Source: Ligilactobacillus pabuli
GTDB taxonomy: Bacteria > Bacillota > Bacilli > Lactobacillales > Lactobacillaceae
Direction of reading: 5' to 3'
Length of the DNA: 64,000 nt
Assembly: GCF_022836475.1 (NCBI RefSeq)
Contig: NZ_BQXH01000008.1
Span: 1,648-65,647, forward strand
Position 1 is the first letter of the stretch, and every line of letters begins with the position of its first letter. Made by a program: the position numbers and the translations under genes. Below the pieces are notes generated by a model. That model ran no database searches. It saw nothing but the letters and a program-made list of their open reading frames with translations, and was not told where the DNA came from. Positions 7,733-16,444 of this stretch are shown here, piece after piece.

Positions 7733-8519
7733 GCAACAACTGCCACAGCGTCCATTTGCACAAAAATACCATGTGAAGGGAATTGGCGGGGCCTTGGTCT
7801 TCTTGGCCTTGTTATGGGGTTCTTCAGTGATGACTGGTGTTAACTGGGGCGAATTTTTTACTAACCTGGACCAGTTTTTCGATCTTTTAAGTCGAATGGC
7901 TCATCCGGCATGGGAATACACTAACATTGTGATCCAACCCATTTTAGAGACTATTCAAATGGCGCTGATCGGGACCACGATCGGGACTGTAATCGCTATC
8001 CCATTTTCAATTTTAGCTGCACGAAATTTGATCAAAAACTCAGTTGTGCGAGGCGTGATCCGGTTTATTTTAAACTTAGTCCGGACCTTACCAGATTTGC
8101 TGCTGGCCGCTTTATTTGTGGCGGTGGTCGGAATTGGTGCAACTGCCGGTGTTTGGACTTTAGCAGTCTTTTCTTTTGGGATGATCTCCAAGCTTTTTTA
8201 CGAAACAATTGAAACGATCGACGAACGACCACTGGAAGCTTTACGGGCTGCCGGTGCGAATAACACACAAGTCGTGATCTTTGCGGTGGTCCCACAAGTG
8301 TTAAACAGTTTTGTGAGTTATTTTCTGTACACATTTGAAATTAATGTGCGTGCTTCAACCGTCCTCGGGTATTTAGGTGCCGGTGGGATCGGTGTGTACT
8401 TGCAACGCTCCTTGTCTTCATTTAGATATGACCAAACGGCTGTGATCGTGCTTGCCATCTTAGTGGTAGTGATCGTGATCGATGCAGTCAGCAACAATTT
8501 GAGGGAGAGATTGCAATGA
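7725..8519 (+). CDS. phnE: Phosphonate-type ABC transporter, permease (first)
   Basis: This integral membrane subunit forms the channel with the next gene product. The 264-residue protein has about five to six hydrophobic segments and the permease EAA-type loop [13 protein letters not shown] analogue ([14 protein letters not shown] near residue 170). [17 protein letters not shown] is characteristic of PhnE. I chose ATG 7725, inside the last codons of phnC (eight-base overlap), over a much longer extension from 7599. The 3' end overlaps the second phnE through ATGA, indicating translational coupling. Confidence 0.9.
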   Translation: MDKQQLPQRPFAQKYHVKGIGGALVFLALLWGSSVMTGVNWGEFFTNLDQFFDLLSRMAHPAWEYTNIVIQPILETIQMALIGTTIGTVIAIPFSILAARNLIKNSVVRGVIRFILNLVRTLPDLLLAALFVAVVGIGATAGVWTLAVFSFGMISKLFYETIETIDERPLEALRAAGANNTQVVIFAVVPQVLNSFVSYFLYTFEINVRASTVLGYLGAGGIGVYLQRSLSSFRYDQTAVIVLAILVVVIVIDAVSNNLRERLQ

Positions 8520-9319
8520 CAGAAAATGTGAAAAAACAAAATTTTTGGGCACGTTATAGTTGGATCATGTGGGCTGTGATCGTACTGGCCTTTTACGTCT
8601 GGTCGATCAATGGCCTACAGTTTAGCGGCTTGCAAGAATCAGCTGCTGAAGTCTCGAAGTCGATCATGCATGGCTTGTTTCACCCGGAATGGTCGTACTT
8701 TTACGATGGCAGCGGGGAAGATTTATTTAGTTTGATTTTTCAAACACTTGCGATTGCTTTTTTGGGGACGTTTGTTTCCGCAATTTTAAGTATTCCGTTT
8801 GCTTTTTGGGCAGCACGGGCACCACGTGAAAATAAATTCCACCTGCGCTCAACTAGTGGAAAGTTTATTTTAGTGTTTATTCGGACTTTCCCTGAATTAG
8901 TGTTAGCGATCATGTTTATAAAAGCAGTGGGACCCGGCTCTTTTGCGGGGGTCTTGGCGGTCTCGATCCATTCGATCGGGATGTTAGGGAAACTCTTTAG
9001 CGAGGCACTCGAAAATATGGACCGCGGTTCAGAAGAAGCAATTCAATCTGCGGGTGGTAGTAAGGCGGATATGTGGGTCTTAGCGACGATGCCGACAATC
9101 ATGCCGGAATTTTTATCCTACACACTTTACCGGTTTGAAATTGCGGTACGTTCCGCTTCAATTCTAGGAATGGTTGGTGCCGGCGGGATCGGTACACCAC
9201 TATTATTTGCCATTCAAACTAGAAACTGGTCTCGAGTTGGAATTATTCTGTTGGGAATCATTGTGATGGTCACGGCGATTGACTTTATCTCAGGCACAAT
9301 CAGAAAGAAGTTGGTCTAA
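8516..9319 (+). CDS. phnE: Phosphonate-type ABC transporter, permease (second)
   Basis: A 267-residue paralogue of the preceding permease, with a signature FIRTFPELVLAIMFIKAVG segment and a conserved GSEEAIQSAGGS loop that contacts the ATPase. Two PhnE proteins per transporter, encoded in tandem, are common in Firmicutes. The start overlaps the preceding stop (ATGA) and the stop overlaps the next start (TAATG), so the four distal genes form one tightly coupled unit. Confidence 0.9.
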   Translation: MTENVKKQNFWARYSWIMWAVIVLAFYVWSINGLQFSGLQESAAEVSKSIMHGLFHPEWSYFYDGSGEDLFSLIFQTLAIAFLGTFVSAILSIPFAFWAARAPRENKFHLRSTSGKFILVFIRTFPELVLAIMFIKAVGPGSFAGVLAVSIHSIGMLGKLFSEALENMDRGSEEAIQSAGGSKADMWVLATMPTIMPEFLSYTLYRFEIAVRSASILGMVGAGGIGTPLLFAIQTRNWSRVGIILLGIIVMVTAIDFISGTIRKKLV

Positions 9320-10878
9320 TGAAAATTAGGATCTTATCAACTAGTGATGTGCACGGCTATTTTTATCCAACGGACTTCAGCAGTATTGACGACCGCCATG
9401 AACTAGGGTACCTGAAAGCTGCTAGTTTGATCAGAAAAATCAAAGCTCAGGAAGCTGCCGATGAAATCGTGCTCTACGTAGAAAATGGCGACATCATTGA
9501 GGGTTCGCCGATGGATGCCTATGCATATAACACCCGGGAAATAACTGACTATTCGCAAAAAATAACTGCGCTGGTTAATCAGCTTAGCCCGGATGCAGCA
9601 GTTTTGGGAAATCACGAGTTTAACTATGGCTTAGACTACTTGGCACAAACTTTGGCAGGCAGAAACTATCCGATCTTAGGTGCCAATATTAGTGGACCAG
9701 CTGCTAAAAAAATCGTGGATGCACCATATGAAATCCTGGAGAAAAAGGGCGTTAAGATTGGAATCGTGGGCTTAACGACACAGTTTATTCCACATTGGGA
9801 AGACCCAGCCAATATTGCAGGCTTACGTTTCCATTCAGTGGTAGAATCACTAAAACTACAAGTCGCTCAGTTACGCTCGCAAGTTGACGTTTTGATTGCT
9901 GCCTACCATGGCGGGTTCGAAGCAGACTTACAAACTGATCAGCCAACTGAAAAGCTAACTGGTGAAAATGAAGGCTCAGCGATTTTACGAGAAATTCCAG
10001 AAATTGATGCCTTGATCACTGGGCACCAACACCGGACAGAAGCTGCTATGGTCCATGGTACTCCGACGACGCAACCGGGTTATCGGGGCAGTCATGTGGG
10101 TGAAATTGTCTTGGAATTAGATGCCAAAAAGAAAGTGCAGCATTCATCAGCCCAACTACTGTCAGTGGCGGACCAGCCTTTACCAGACGATTTGCAAGCA
10201 ATTGCTGAACCATGGCTGAAAGCGACACAGAAGTGGCTAGATCAGCCAGTAGCGATGATTAATGGGGACATGCGAATTACAGACCATATGGCTGCGCGTG
10301 CGCAGGGACATGCCTATTTGGCCCTAGTTAACCAGGTTCAAATGTCCGCAACTAGTGCGCCAATTTCAGGGACATCTCTCTTTAATGATGATGTCCAAGG
10401 CTTTGGGCATGAAGTTACGGTTCGGAATGTGATGAACAGCTATGTTTACCCCAATACTTTGGTCGTTGAAAAGGTTAGCGGAGCTGATTTGCGAGCAGCA
10501 CTGGAACGCTGTGCATCATTTTTTGCGGTGAATAGCGATGGTTCCTTGGCAGTCTCGGCAGAATTTAGCCAGCCCAAAGTAGAATTGTATAACTATGATT
10601 ATTACAGCGGAATCGACTATTCATTCGACTTAACGCAGCCAATCGGTCACCGAGTAGGACCAATTTATTTTGCGGGAGCACCTTTAGCGGAAGACCAGGA
10701 AGTGGAAGTTGTCTTAAACCAGTACCGTGGTGTTGGCGGTGGCGATTATCCAATGTTTTCTGCTGACAAAGTCGTGCGTGAGTATGCCGATGATATGCCA
10801 AAACTTATTATGGAATACTTACAGGATCATCCGGAAGTTGAAGCAAAACAACCGGAGAATCTGACGATTATCAAATAA
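9319..10878 (+). CDS. 5'-nucleotidase / 2',3'-cyclic phosphodiesterase family metallophosphatase
   Basis: The 519-residue protein has an N-terminal calcineurin-like metallophosphatase domain (STSDVHG near residue 8, GNHEFNYG near 96, YHGGFE near 195, GHQHR near 234) and a C-terminal 5'-nucleotidase domain around residues 330-500. This family releases phosphate from nucleotides, cyclic nucleotides or nucleotide sugars. There is no signal peptide or wall anchor, so it should be cytoplasmic, unlike many surface 5'-nucleotidases. Its start overlaps the second phnE stop, suggesting that it processes what the transporter imports; that link is inference. Confidence 0.85.
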   Translation: MKIRILSTSDVHGYFYPTDFSSIDDRHELGYLKAASLIRKIKAQEAADEIVLYVENGDIIEGSPMDAYAYNTREITDYSQKITALVNQLSPDAAVLGNHEFNYGLDYLAQTLAGRNYPILGANISGPAAKKIVDAPYEILEKKGVKIGIVGLTTQFIPHWEDPANIAGLRFHSVVESLKLQVAQLRSQVDVLIAAYHGGFEADLQTDQPTEKLTGENEGSAILREIPEIDALITGHQHRTEAAMVHGTPTTQPGYRGSHVGEIVLELDAKKKVQHSSAQLLSVADQPLPDDLQAIAEPWLKATQKWLDQPVAMINGDMRITDHMAARAQGHAYLALVNQVQMSATSAPISGTSLFNDDVQGFGHEVTVRNVMNSYVYPNTLVVEKVSGADLRAALERCASFFAVNSDGSLAVSAEFSQPKVELYNYDYYSGIDYSFDLTQPIGHRVGPIYFAGAPLAEDQEVEVVLNQYRGVGGGDYPMFSADKVVREYADDMPKLIMEYLQDHPEVEAKQPENLTIIK

Positions 10879-10884
10879 GAAATA

Positions 10885-10936
10885 AAATAGCCGCTGTCAT
10901 TGACGCGTATGGGTACGTCAATGACAGCGGCTATTT
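10885..10936 (+). terminator. Long perfect hairpin terminator after the phn-type operon
   Basis: AAATAGCCGCTGTCATTGACG (10885-10905, first 20 shown in part) is perfectly complementary to 10916-10936, with a ten-base loop. The downstream T-run is short (ATTTGTGT), while the A-rich left side would serve the opposite strand. Confidence 0.75.
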
Positions 10937-11035
10937 GTGTAGGAAAGTTGTTTCGAAGGGGAAAAGTTCAGTTGTCTATGGTAATGTTATTAAGTGAGTA
11001 CTAGTAAAGCAAGCAGTTAGAATTGAGGTAAAAGT

Positions 11036-11653
11036 ATGCGATTATATTTTGTGCGACACGGTGAAACAATTAACAATAAAAAACATGTTTTTAACGGTGG
11101 CTCGGTTGATCCAGTTTTAACTGAAGAAGGCCAGCAAGAGGCTAGACGACTTGGAAACTATTTATCTGAAATTAAGTTTGATGCCTGTTTTTCTTCACCA
11201 TTAAAGAGGGCATATGAAACTGCACAAGCTGTGTTAGAAGAAAATGTCATGTCAACTCCTGAAATTAAAGTCATGCAAGATTTAACAGAAATGAATCTTG
11301 GTGATTGGGATGGAAAAGCAATTGCAGAATTACACGATGAAGAACAGATAAAAAACTATTTTGAAGAGCCGGCATATTTTGATGCAGCTACGATCCATGC
11401 AGAAAGCTATCGGGAAGTACAGCAAAGAGGGAACCAGGCTGTGAAAAAAATCTGTCAGCTGTCTGCCGGTCAGGAAAATATTTTGATTGCAAGTCACGGA
11501 CTGTTTTTAAATACAGTTTTAAAGACTCTAGCCGGTGTTCCTTTAAATGAGATTAGAAGGGACGGACTACTTCCTACATCAAGTGTGACGATTTTTGACG
11601 TTAACGATCGGTGTGATTTTCAATTAGTTGAATGGGGAATAAAACCTGAATAG
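11036..11653 (+). CDS. Histidine phosphatase family protein (phosphoglycerate mutase-like)
   Basis: The 205-residue protein opens with MRLYFVRHGETINN, the RHG phosphohistidine motif (His near residue 8), and has a second catalytic region ASHGLFLN near residue 160. Such cytosolic enzymes range from phosphoglycerate mutases to broad phosphatases; residue pattern here fits the broad group (CobC/GpmB-like) rather than the glycolytic dPGM. The ATG follows GAGGTAAA. It stands alone between two terminators, so context gives no substrate. Confidence 0.85.
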   Translation: MRLYFVRHGETINNKKHVFNGGSVDPVLTEEGQQEARRLGNYLSEIKFDACFSSPLKRAYETAQAVLEENVMSTPEIKVMQDLTEMNLGDWDGKAIAELHDEEQIKNYFEEPAYFDAATIHAESYREVQQRGNQAVKKICQLSAGQENILIASHGLFLNTVLKTLAGVPLNEIRRDGLLPTSSVTIFDVNDRCDFQLVEWGIKPE

Positions 11654-11753
11654 CGGTAATATGATAAGTAAATGTAGTTGTTTCAGTATTTTAATATTTG
11701 TTACGAACATGGAGTACATTGATAACTATGTTTGGACATGCAATTATAATTAG

Positions 11754-11802
11754 AAAAAGGCTAATACAGCGGGGGATGTTCCACACTGTATTAGCCTTTT
11801 TT
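11754..11802. terminator. Bidirectional terminator between the phosphatase and the HTH regulator
   Basis: AAAAAGGCTAATACAG and CTGTATTAGCCTTTTTT form a strong stem with A-run and T-run on either side, serving both convergent genes. Confidence 0.85.
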
Positions 11803-11818
11803 AAACGAGTCTGTTTGA

Positions 11819-12730
11819 CTATTTTTTGGAGTAATAGATGGTAGCTTGAATATCTTGGGGATGATTACCAAAATGTTGACCAAACAGAGTGACCCCACCA
11901 TAAGTGTCCTTTTCTAGAGGCAAAACTGCTATTTTAAGCGAGATTCTTTTTTGTTTCTCTAAATTTAAATCACTGATTTTAACATTAGAGATACTGACAC
12001 TATCAACTGCAGTATCTAGTTTACCAACACGAATGTGTTTTAATAAACCATACTGACTAAAGTCATCCGGCCACCATTCTGGGGTATAAGCTCCGCGGAC
12101 ATCTGAATAATTACCAGGAAGCTCAAAGGCACCGATAAAGATATCATTGAGCCAAAAGCCAAGTTTTGAATGCCAGTTGTTATTAGATAAAGGAAATTCA
12201 CTGGAGAGCTCTAAATCAAATTCGAGTAGTTCAACTTTGCCATCGTCTGGCAAATCGTTGGGGATGATATATTCGATTGTTCCTCGGGTAAGCCACAGAA
12301 GTTGAGCTTTAAACCGTTCAGAAGAAAAGAAAACATTAGTATCATCCATGGTACCAATGACTTCATGTTTAGTAGCTAGCCCACATGATGGTTCAATGTT
12401 ATCAATCGAAAAATAACTGCCAACAGGAATTGAGTAAGTGTGCTTGTAATATTGCGGAAAAATTTTCTTAGGAAAGTTAATAAAAATTTGTTCGACGTTC
12501 ATCGTTGGAACAATAGCACGACCATCTTGGCCTTTTTCAAGACTAATGATATTAGCATTTTCTAAAATATGTAAATTTTTTGAAATAGCTGCTTTACTAA
12601 CATTCATTTTTTTCGCGAGTTCTGTGGCAGTGATGGTTTCGTTAGAAATAATCTGGACGATTTCTAACCGGACGGCCGAGTCTAAAGCTTGAAAAATAGC
12701 AAGAGAGTTTTTACTGATATCGAGATCCAT
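11819..12730 (-). CDS. Winged-helix (ArsR-like) transcriptional regulator with a large C-terminal domain
   Basis: The 303-residue protein has an N-terminal winged helix: RLEIVQIISN, then TATELAKKMNVSKAAISKNL at residues about 34-53. The remaining ~210 residues look beta-rich, with many aromatic and polar residues (PEWWPDDFSQYGL, SNVKISDL), resembling a carbohydrate-binding jelly-roll rather than a known ArsR core; that is inference. ATG 12730 follows AAAGGAG. It diverges from an ABC sugar importer/GH2 operon, so it is likely the local sugar-responsive regulator. Confidence 0.75.
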   Translation of the reverse strand: MDLDISKNSLAIFQALDSAVRLEIVQIISNETITATELAKKMNVSKAAISKNLHILENANIISLEKGQDGRAIVPTMNVEQIFINFPKKIFPQYYKHTYSIPVGSYFSIDNIEPSCGLATKHEVIGTMDDTNVFFSSERFKAQLLWLTRGTIEYIIPNDLPDDGKVELLEFDLELSSEFPLSNNNWHSKLGFWLNDIFIGAFELPGNYSDVRGAYTPEWWPDDFSQYGLLKHIRVGKLDTAVDSVSISNVKISDLNLEKQKRISLKIAVLPLEKDTYGGVTLFGQHFGNHPQDIQATIYYSKK

Positions 12731-12749
12731 AGTTTTCGCTCCTTTTTAG

Positions 12750-12768
12750 TTAACTTATTAATTAACAA
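12750..12768. promoter_or_regulatory. Inverted repeat upstream of the HTH regulator
   Basis: GTTAACTTATTAATTAAC is an imperfect palindrome 20 bases upstream of the regulator start and could be an autoregulatory operator. Evidence is position and symmetry only. Confidence 0.35.
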
Positions 12769-12825
12769 TAATAGAACCTTTTAAGTAAAAAAGCAAGATG
12801 TTACTAAATAAGCCGAACTATGCAT

Positions 12826-12872
12826 AACGCTTTGATAAAAGCGTTGACAGCGTTTTCTTTAAGAAGTATCAT
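12826..12872 (+). promoter_or_regulatory. Promoter with cre-like site for the ABC/GH2 operon
   Basis: TTGACA (12844-12849) and TATCAT (12867-12872) are 17 bases apart. TAAAAGCGTTGACA (12836-12849) matches the cre consensus at all but the second base and overlaps the -35, the expected arrangement for CcpA repression. A 20-base inverted repeat, AACGCTTTgataAAAGCGTT, lies at 12826-12845. Confidence 0.7.
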
Positions 12873-12944
12873 TTACTTTGTTAGAAAGACTGGCTAAAAC
12901 AGTTAGCTAGATAGTGAACTATATCCTTAAGGAGGAGGATCTTT

Positions 12945-14207
12945 ATGAAAAAGCTACACATTTTTTTAGTAATAGCTGCGACATTTTTCCTGTCTTTTTT
13001 TGTTACAGATGCATTTAATTCGCCGGTTCAAGCAAAATCGACCAAGGAAATTGTATTTTGGAATCCGTTTACGGGTCCTGATGGAACTAACATGCAAAAG
13101 TTGGTTAATCAGTACAACAAAACTAATCCAGAATATAAGGTTAAAAATGTGTCACTACAAGAAACAGAAATGTATTCGAAGATTCCAACTATTGTTAATT
13201 CAAGAAAGGGAATCCCAGATTTGCAGATCGTCCACGTCGAACGGATCAAAGACTACGTTCATAATGGCTTGTTAGACAGCTATAATCCATATCTCAGCAA
13301 GTTTCCTAAAATTAAAGGTGGAAACTATGTGGCTGAGGCTTGGAAAGATGGATATTATCAGGATAAGAGATATGGTATTCCACTAGATATCCATACTACA
13401 TTTATGTATTACAACAAAGACTTACTTAAAAAGTACAGTCCACACGCTTTGGATGATAACATTGTAACTTTCAAAGAAATCGAAGAAGCTGGATTGAAGT
13501 CTAAAAAAGATGGAGTTGTTAGTCTAGGTTTAACATGGTGGAAACCTAACTTCTTATCTCTGTATGGTCAATTAGGTGGTAAGTTGACTAAGAATGGTAA
13601 AGATCCTTATTTTGACAATAAGACTTCTAAAAAAGCCATTAAGATTTATAAAGATTTACACGACGAAGGCGTAACTTCTCAAGATGGACAAGATCCAATG
13701 CAATTGTTCTTAACCAATAAAGAAATCTTCCATCCAGAAGGGATTTGGATGAACAACCAAATTAAAGAAGGAAATATTAATTATGGGGTTACTAACGCTC
13801 CACAACTTTCATCTGATCCAAAGAAAATGGTTAACTGGTCTTCAAGTCATCAGTTCGTTTTGTTAAAACAACCTAAGCGTGATAAAGCTAAAACAGTTGC
13901 TACTCTGAAATTTATCAACTGGGTCAGAACACATTCAGTTGAATGGGCTAAGGCTGGACAGAACCCAGCATCACTTGCTATTACTAAGAACAAGCAATAC
14001 AACAAGATGCAACAGTCATTCTTACTTAAGAGTAAGACAGAACAAAATTCATTGAGGATTTTTGATTATCGTTACAATGGTTACTTAGCTGACTACTTGG
14101 ACCGTTATGCTTACGATTCAATTTTTGGTAAGACAACTACTAAGAAGTACTTGCAGAAGATGCAAAAAACTGCCCAAGATCAAGTTAATGAACAAATGGA
14201 CGATTAA
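12945..14207 (+). CDS. ABC sugar transporter, extracellular solute-binding protein (family 1)
   Basis: The 420-residue protein starts with a signal peptide and is followed by a family-1 sugar-binding fold (EIVFWNPFTGPDG near residue 35, YGIPLDIHTTFMYYNKDLL near 145). It would hand an oligosaccharide to the two downstream permeases. The signal peptide ends in PVQAKS and I see no lipobox cysteine, so it looks like a signal-peptidase-I substrate rather than a lipoprotein, odd for a Gram-positive importer. The ATG follows AAGGAGGAGG. Confidence 0.87.
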   Translation: MKKLHIFLVIAATFFLSFFVTDAFNSPVQAKSTKEIVFWNPFTGPDGTNMQKLVNQYNKTNPEYKVKNVSLQETEMYSKIPTIVNSRKGIPDLQIVHVERIKDYVHNGLLDSYNPYLSKFPKIKGGNYVAEAWKDGYYQDKRYGIPLDIHTTFMYYNKDLLKKYSPHALDDNIVTFKEIEEAGLKSKKDGVVSLGLTWWKPNFLSLYGQLGGKLTKNGKDPYFDNKTSKKAIKIYKDLHDEGVTSQDGQDPMQLFLTNKEIFHPEGIWMNNQIKEGNINYGVTNAPQLSSDPKKMVNWSSSHQFVLLKQPKRDKAKTVATLKFINWVRTHSVEWAKAGQNPASLAITKNKQYNKMQQSFLLKSKTEQNSLRIFDYRYNGYLADYLDRYAYDSIFGKTTTKKYLQKMQKTAQDQVNEQMDD

Positions 14208-14251
14208 AAATTCGTAGCTTTACGTAATAAATTGATGGGAGTGACATACTA

Positions 14252-15177
14252 ATGGAAGACGTTCTTCAAAAGAATATGGATTTAAAGCCAAAAGAAATCA
14301 TCAGTAAGAGCAAAAATACTAAAAGTCATCCAATACTTTATTTATTGCCTCACTTGATTATTTTTACGATTTTCTTCTTGATACCGTTAGTTTTCGGGAT
14401 ATATATATTGCATTTACTAAATGGGATTTAGTCAGAACACCAAGGTTTGTTGGTTTCGACAACTTTAAGACCTTACTATTTTCAAATTCCATTTTTCATG
14501 ATCAGTTAGTTAGTGGGTTAGGACATACTTTTCTGTTTGTTTTGATCTCAGTTCCATTTTGTATTTTGGTACCACTGATTTTAGCGGTTGCACTGAATAC
14601 AAAACCTGTTTTAGGCAAATTCTTCCAAGGATTATTTTATTTACCAAGTTTGTTTTCAATTTCTGCCGTAGTTATTGTGTGGTCATTGATCTTTAACCCT
14701 AACTATGGTCCTTTAAACACACTCTTCCACTTGAACCAAGTGTGGACAGGGACACAACCATGGGCATGGATGACAATTGTGATCTTGACTGTTTGGTGGA
14801 CAATTGGTGGAAACATGATTATTTACCAAGCTGCCTTAAATGGAATTTCTAAGGATTATTACGAAGCTGCTGATATTGATGGAGCTTCTTCATGGCAAAA
14901 GTTTATCCACATTACTTTGCCAAGCATCCGAGGACAACTGTTATATACAATCGTTACTACAACAATTGCACAGTTTAACATTTACGGACAACCTTTGATG
15001 TTAACAAACGGTGGACCTAACGGATCAACTACTGTTTTGATGATGAACATTCAGCAAAATGCCTTTGGTTCAGGCCAATCATTAGCTGGTTTGTCATCAG
15101 CGATGGCCGTTATTTTGGGAATTTGTATCACGATTGTTTCGATGATTCAACTATTCCTATTACGTAGTAAAGATTAG
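14252..15177 (+). pseudogene. ABC sugar transporter permease 1, frameshifted
   Basis: A MalF-type permease of about 308 residues is encoded in two frames. The first frame (ATG 14252, MEDVLQKNMDLKPK...) ends at TAG 14429-14431. The second frame continues from about 14410 with AFTKWDLVRTPRFVGFDNF to 15177. The break falls in an AT repeat at 14399-14409; removing one AT unit gives GIYIAFTKW and a continuous protein with the EAA loop (YEAADIDGASSWQKF). Either a real slippage mutation or a sequencing error. If real, the importer needs suppression or is inactive. Confidence 0.85.
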
Positions 15178-15196
15178 ATAAAGGAGTGAAGATTTG

Positions 15197-16039
15197 ATGA
15201 AAAAGCAAAAGCAAGGCGTTTCACAATGGATTTCATTAGTTTTTCTGACAGTCTTGGGAATTATCTGGATAGTTCCATTACTGTATGGCGTAATGTCCTC
15301 CTTTAAGAGTAACATCGAAATGCAATCGGTTGGTTTTCGATTTTTACCAATTAACTGGATTTTAACTAATTACACACGCTTACTGCAAAACACAGCTAAT
15401 ACCCCAGTGTTCCGTTGGTTCTGGAACTCAATCGTGATTTCAGGTGGATCAACAATTTTAGTCTTAGTTGTAACTTCATTGTCAGCGTTCGCATTTTCAA
15501 GATTACGTTTCAAAGGCAAGGAACCATTATTTATTTTCTTGTTATCAACGATGATGTTCCCAGCAGTAATGAACATTATTCCGCTGTACAAGATTATGAC
15601 TTTCTTAGGTTGGGCCAACACACCTTGGGCAATGATTTTCCCAGCTGCAACTGGTGCCTTTAACATTTTCTTAGTTCGACAATTTATGGACAATATTCCG
15701 ATTGCTTATGATGAAGCAGCCCGAATCGATGGGGCTAGCGATTGGCAAATCTTTAGAATTGTGATTCTACCATTGATCAAGCCAGTCTTGTATGTGGTTG
15801 CACTGTTTACGTTTACAGCTACATGGAACGATTTCTTGTGGCCATCAATCGTATTCTCAGATATCAATAAGATGCCAATTACACCAGGTTTGAAATTATT
15901 ACAAGGAATGTATGTTGCAGATATTCCAACGTTAATGGCCGGAGCAATTATTGCTATCATCCCAACATTTATTTTGTATTTAGTAGCACAAAAGTATTTC
16001 CTACAATCAATGTCACTATCAGTAGGTGTGAAAGGATAA
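15197..16039 (+). CDS. ABC sugar transporter permease 2 (MalG type)
   Basis: A 280-residue inner membrane subunit with six predicted helices and the EAA motif YDEAARIDGASDWQIF near residue 175. FNIFLVRQFM and the C-terminal LQSMSLSVGVKG are typical of MalG/UgpE proteins. I chose ATG 15197, although TTG 15194 is also possible; AAGGAG at 15181 serves both. It follows the frameshifted partner by 20 bases. Confidence 0.9.
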   Translation: MKKQKQGVSQWISLVFLTVLGIIWIVPLLYGVMSSFKSNIEMQSVGFRFLPINWILTNYTRLLQNTANTPVFRWFWNSIVISGGSTILVLVVTSLSAFAFSRLRFKGKEPLFIFLLSTMMFPAVMNIIPLYKIMTFLGWANTPWAMIFPAATGAFNIFLVRQFMDNIPIAYDEAARIDGASDWQIFRIVILPLIKPVLYVVALFTFTATWNDFLWPSIVFSDINKMPITPGLKLLQGMYVADIPTLMAGAIIAIIPTFILYLVAQKYFLQSMSLSVGVKG

Positions 16040-16045
16040 TGTATC

Positions 16046-16426
16046 ATGCTAAACAAGAAGTGGGAGAAAGTTTTGTTAATTATCTGTGCTTCTTGGCAGT
16101 TTATTGACGGATTTTTAACAATCGCCTTAGGATTTATTAACTCAAGTAAGATTGCGGAACTAGACGCTTATTCAAAGATGGTTCCGATTAGCTCCTTCAA
16201 TGGACTGATTGGTACGTTATTTATCTTAGCAGGAATGGTTAACTTGTTAATTGCTTTTTACTTTATGGGGCATGGAGAAATTAACCGGTGGATTATGCCA
16301 ATCCTGATTATAGAAGCAATCTTCGCATACTTCTGTATGGACATTGTTGCTGTGGCTACTTTAGTCCCAGCTGCAATAATAATTAGTTTAAAGAAAAAGA
16401 AACAAAAACTGGCAAAGACAGAATAG
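16046..16426 (+). CDS. Small four-helix membrane protein of unknown function
   Basis: I do not recognise this 126-residue protein. It has about four hydrophobic segments (LLIICASWQFIDGFLTIALG, then two central ones, and a final VATLVPAAIII) with a lysine-rich tail KKKKQKLAKTE. It begins six bases after the preceding permease stop and ends 18 bases before the GH2 gene, so it is co-transcribed with the sugar importer and may be an accessory membrane component. Confidence 0.7.
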   Translation: MLNKKWEKVLLIICASWQFIDGFLTIALGFINSSKIAELDAYSKMVPISSFNGLIGTLFILAGMVNLLIAFYFMGHGEINRWIMPILIIEAIFAYFCMDIVAVATLVPAAIIISLKKKKQKLAKTE

Positions 16427-16444
16427 AGAAAGCAGGGAAGATAT

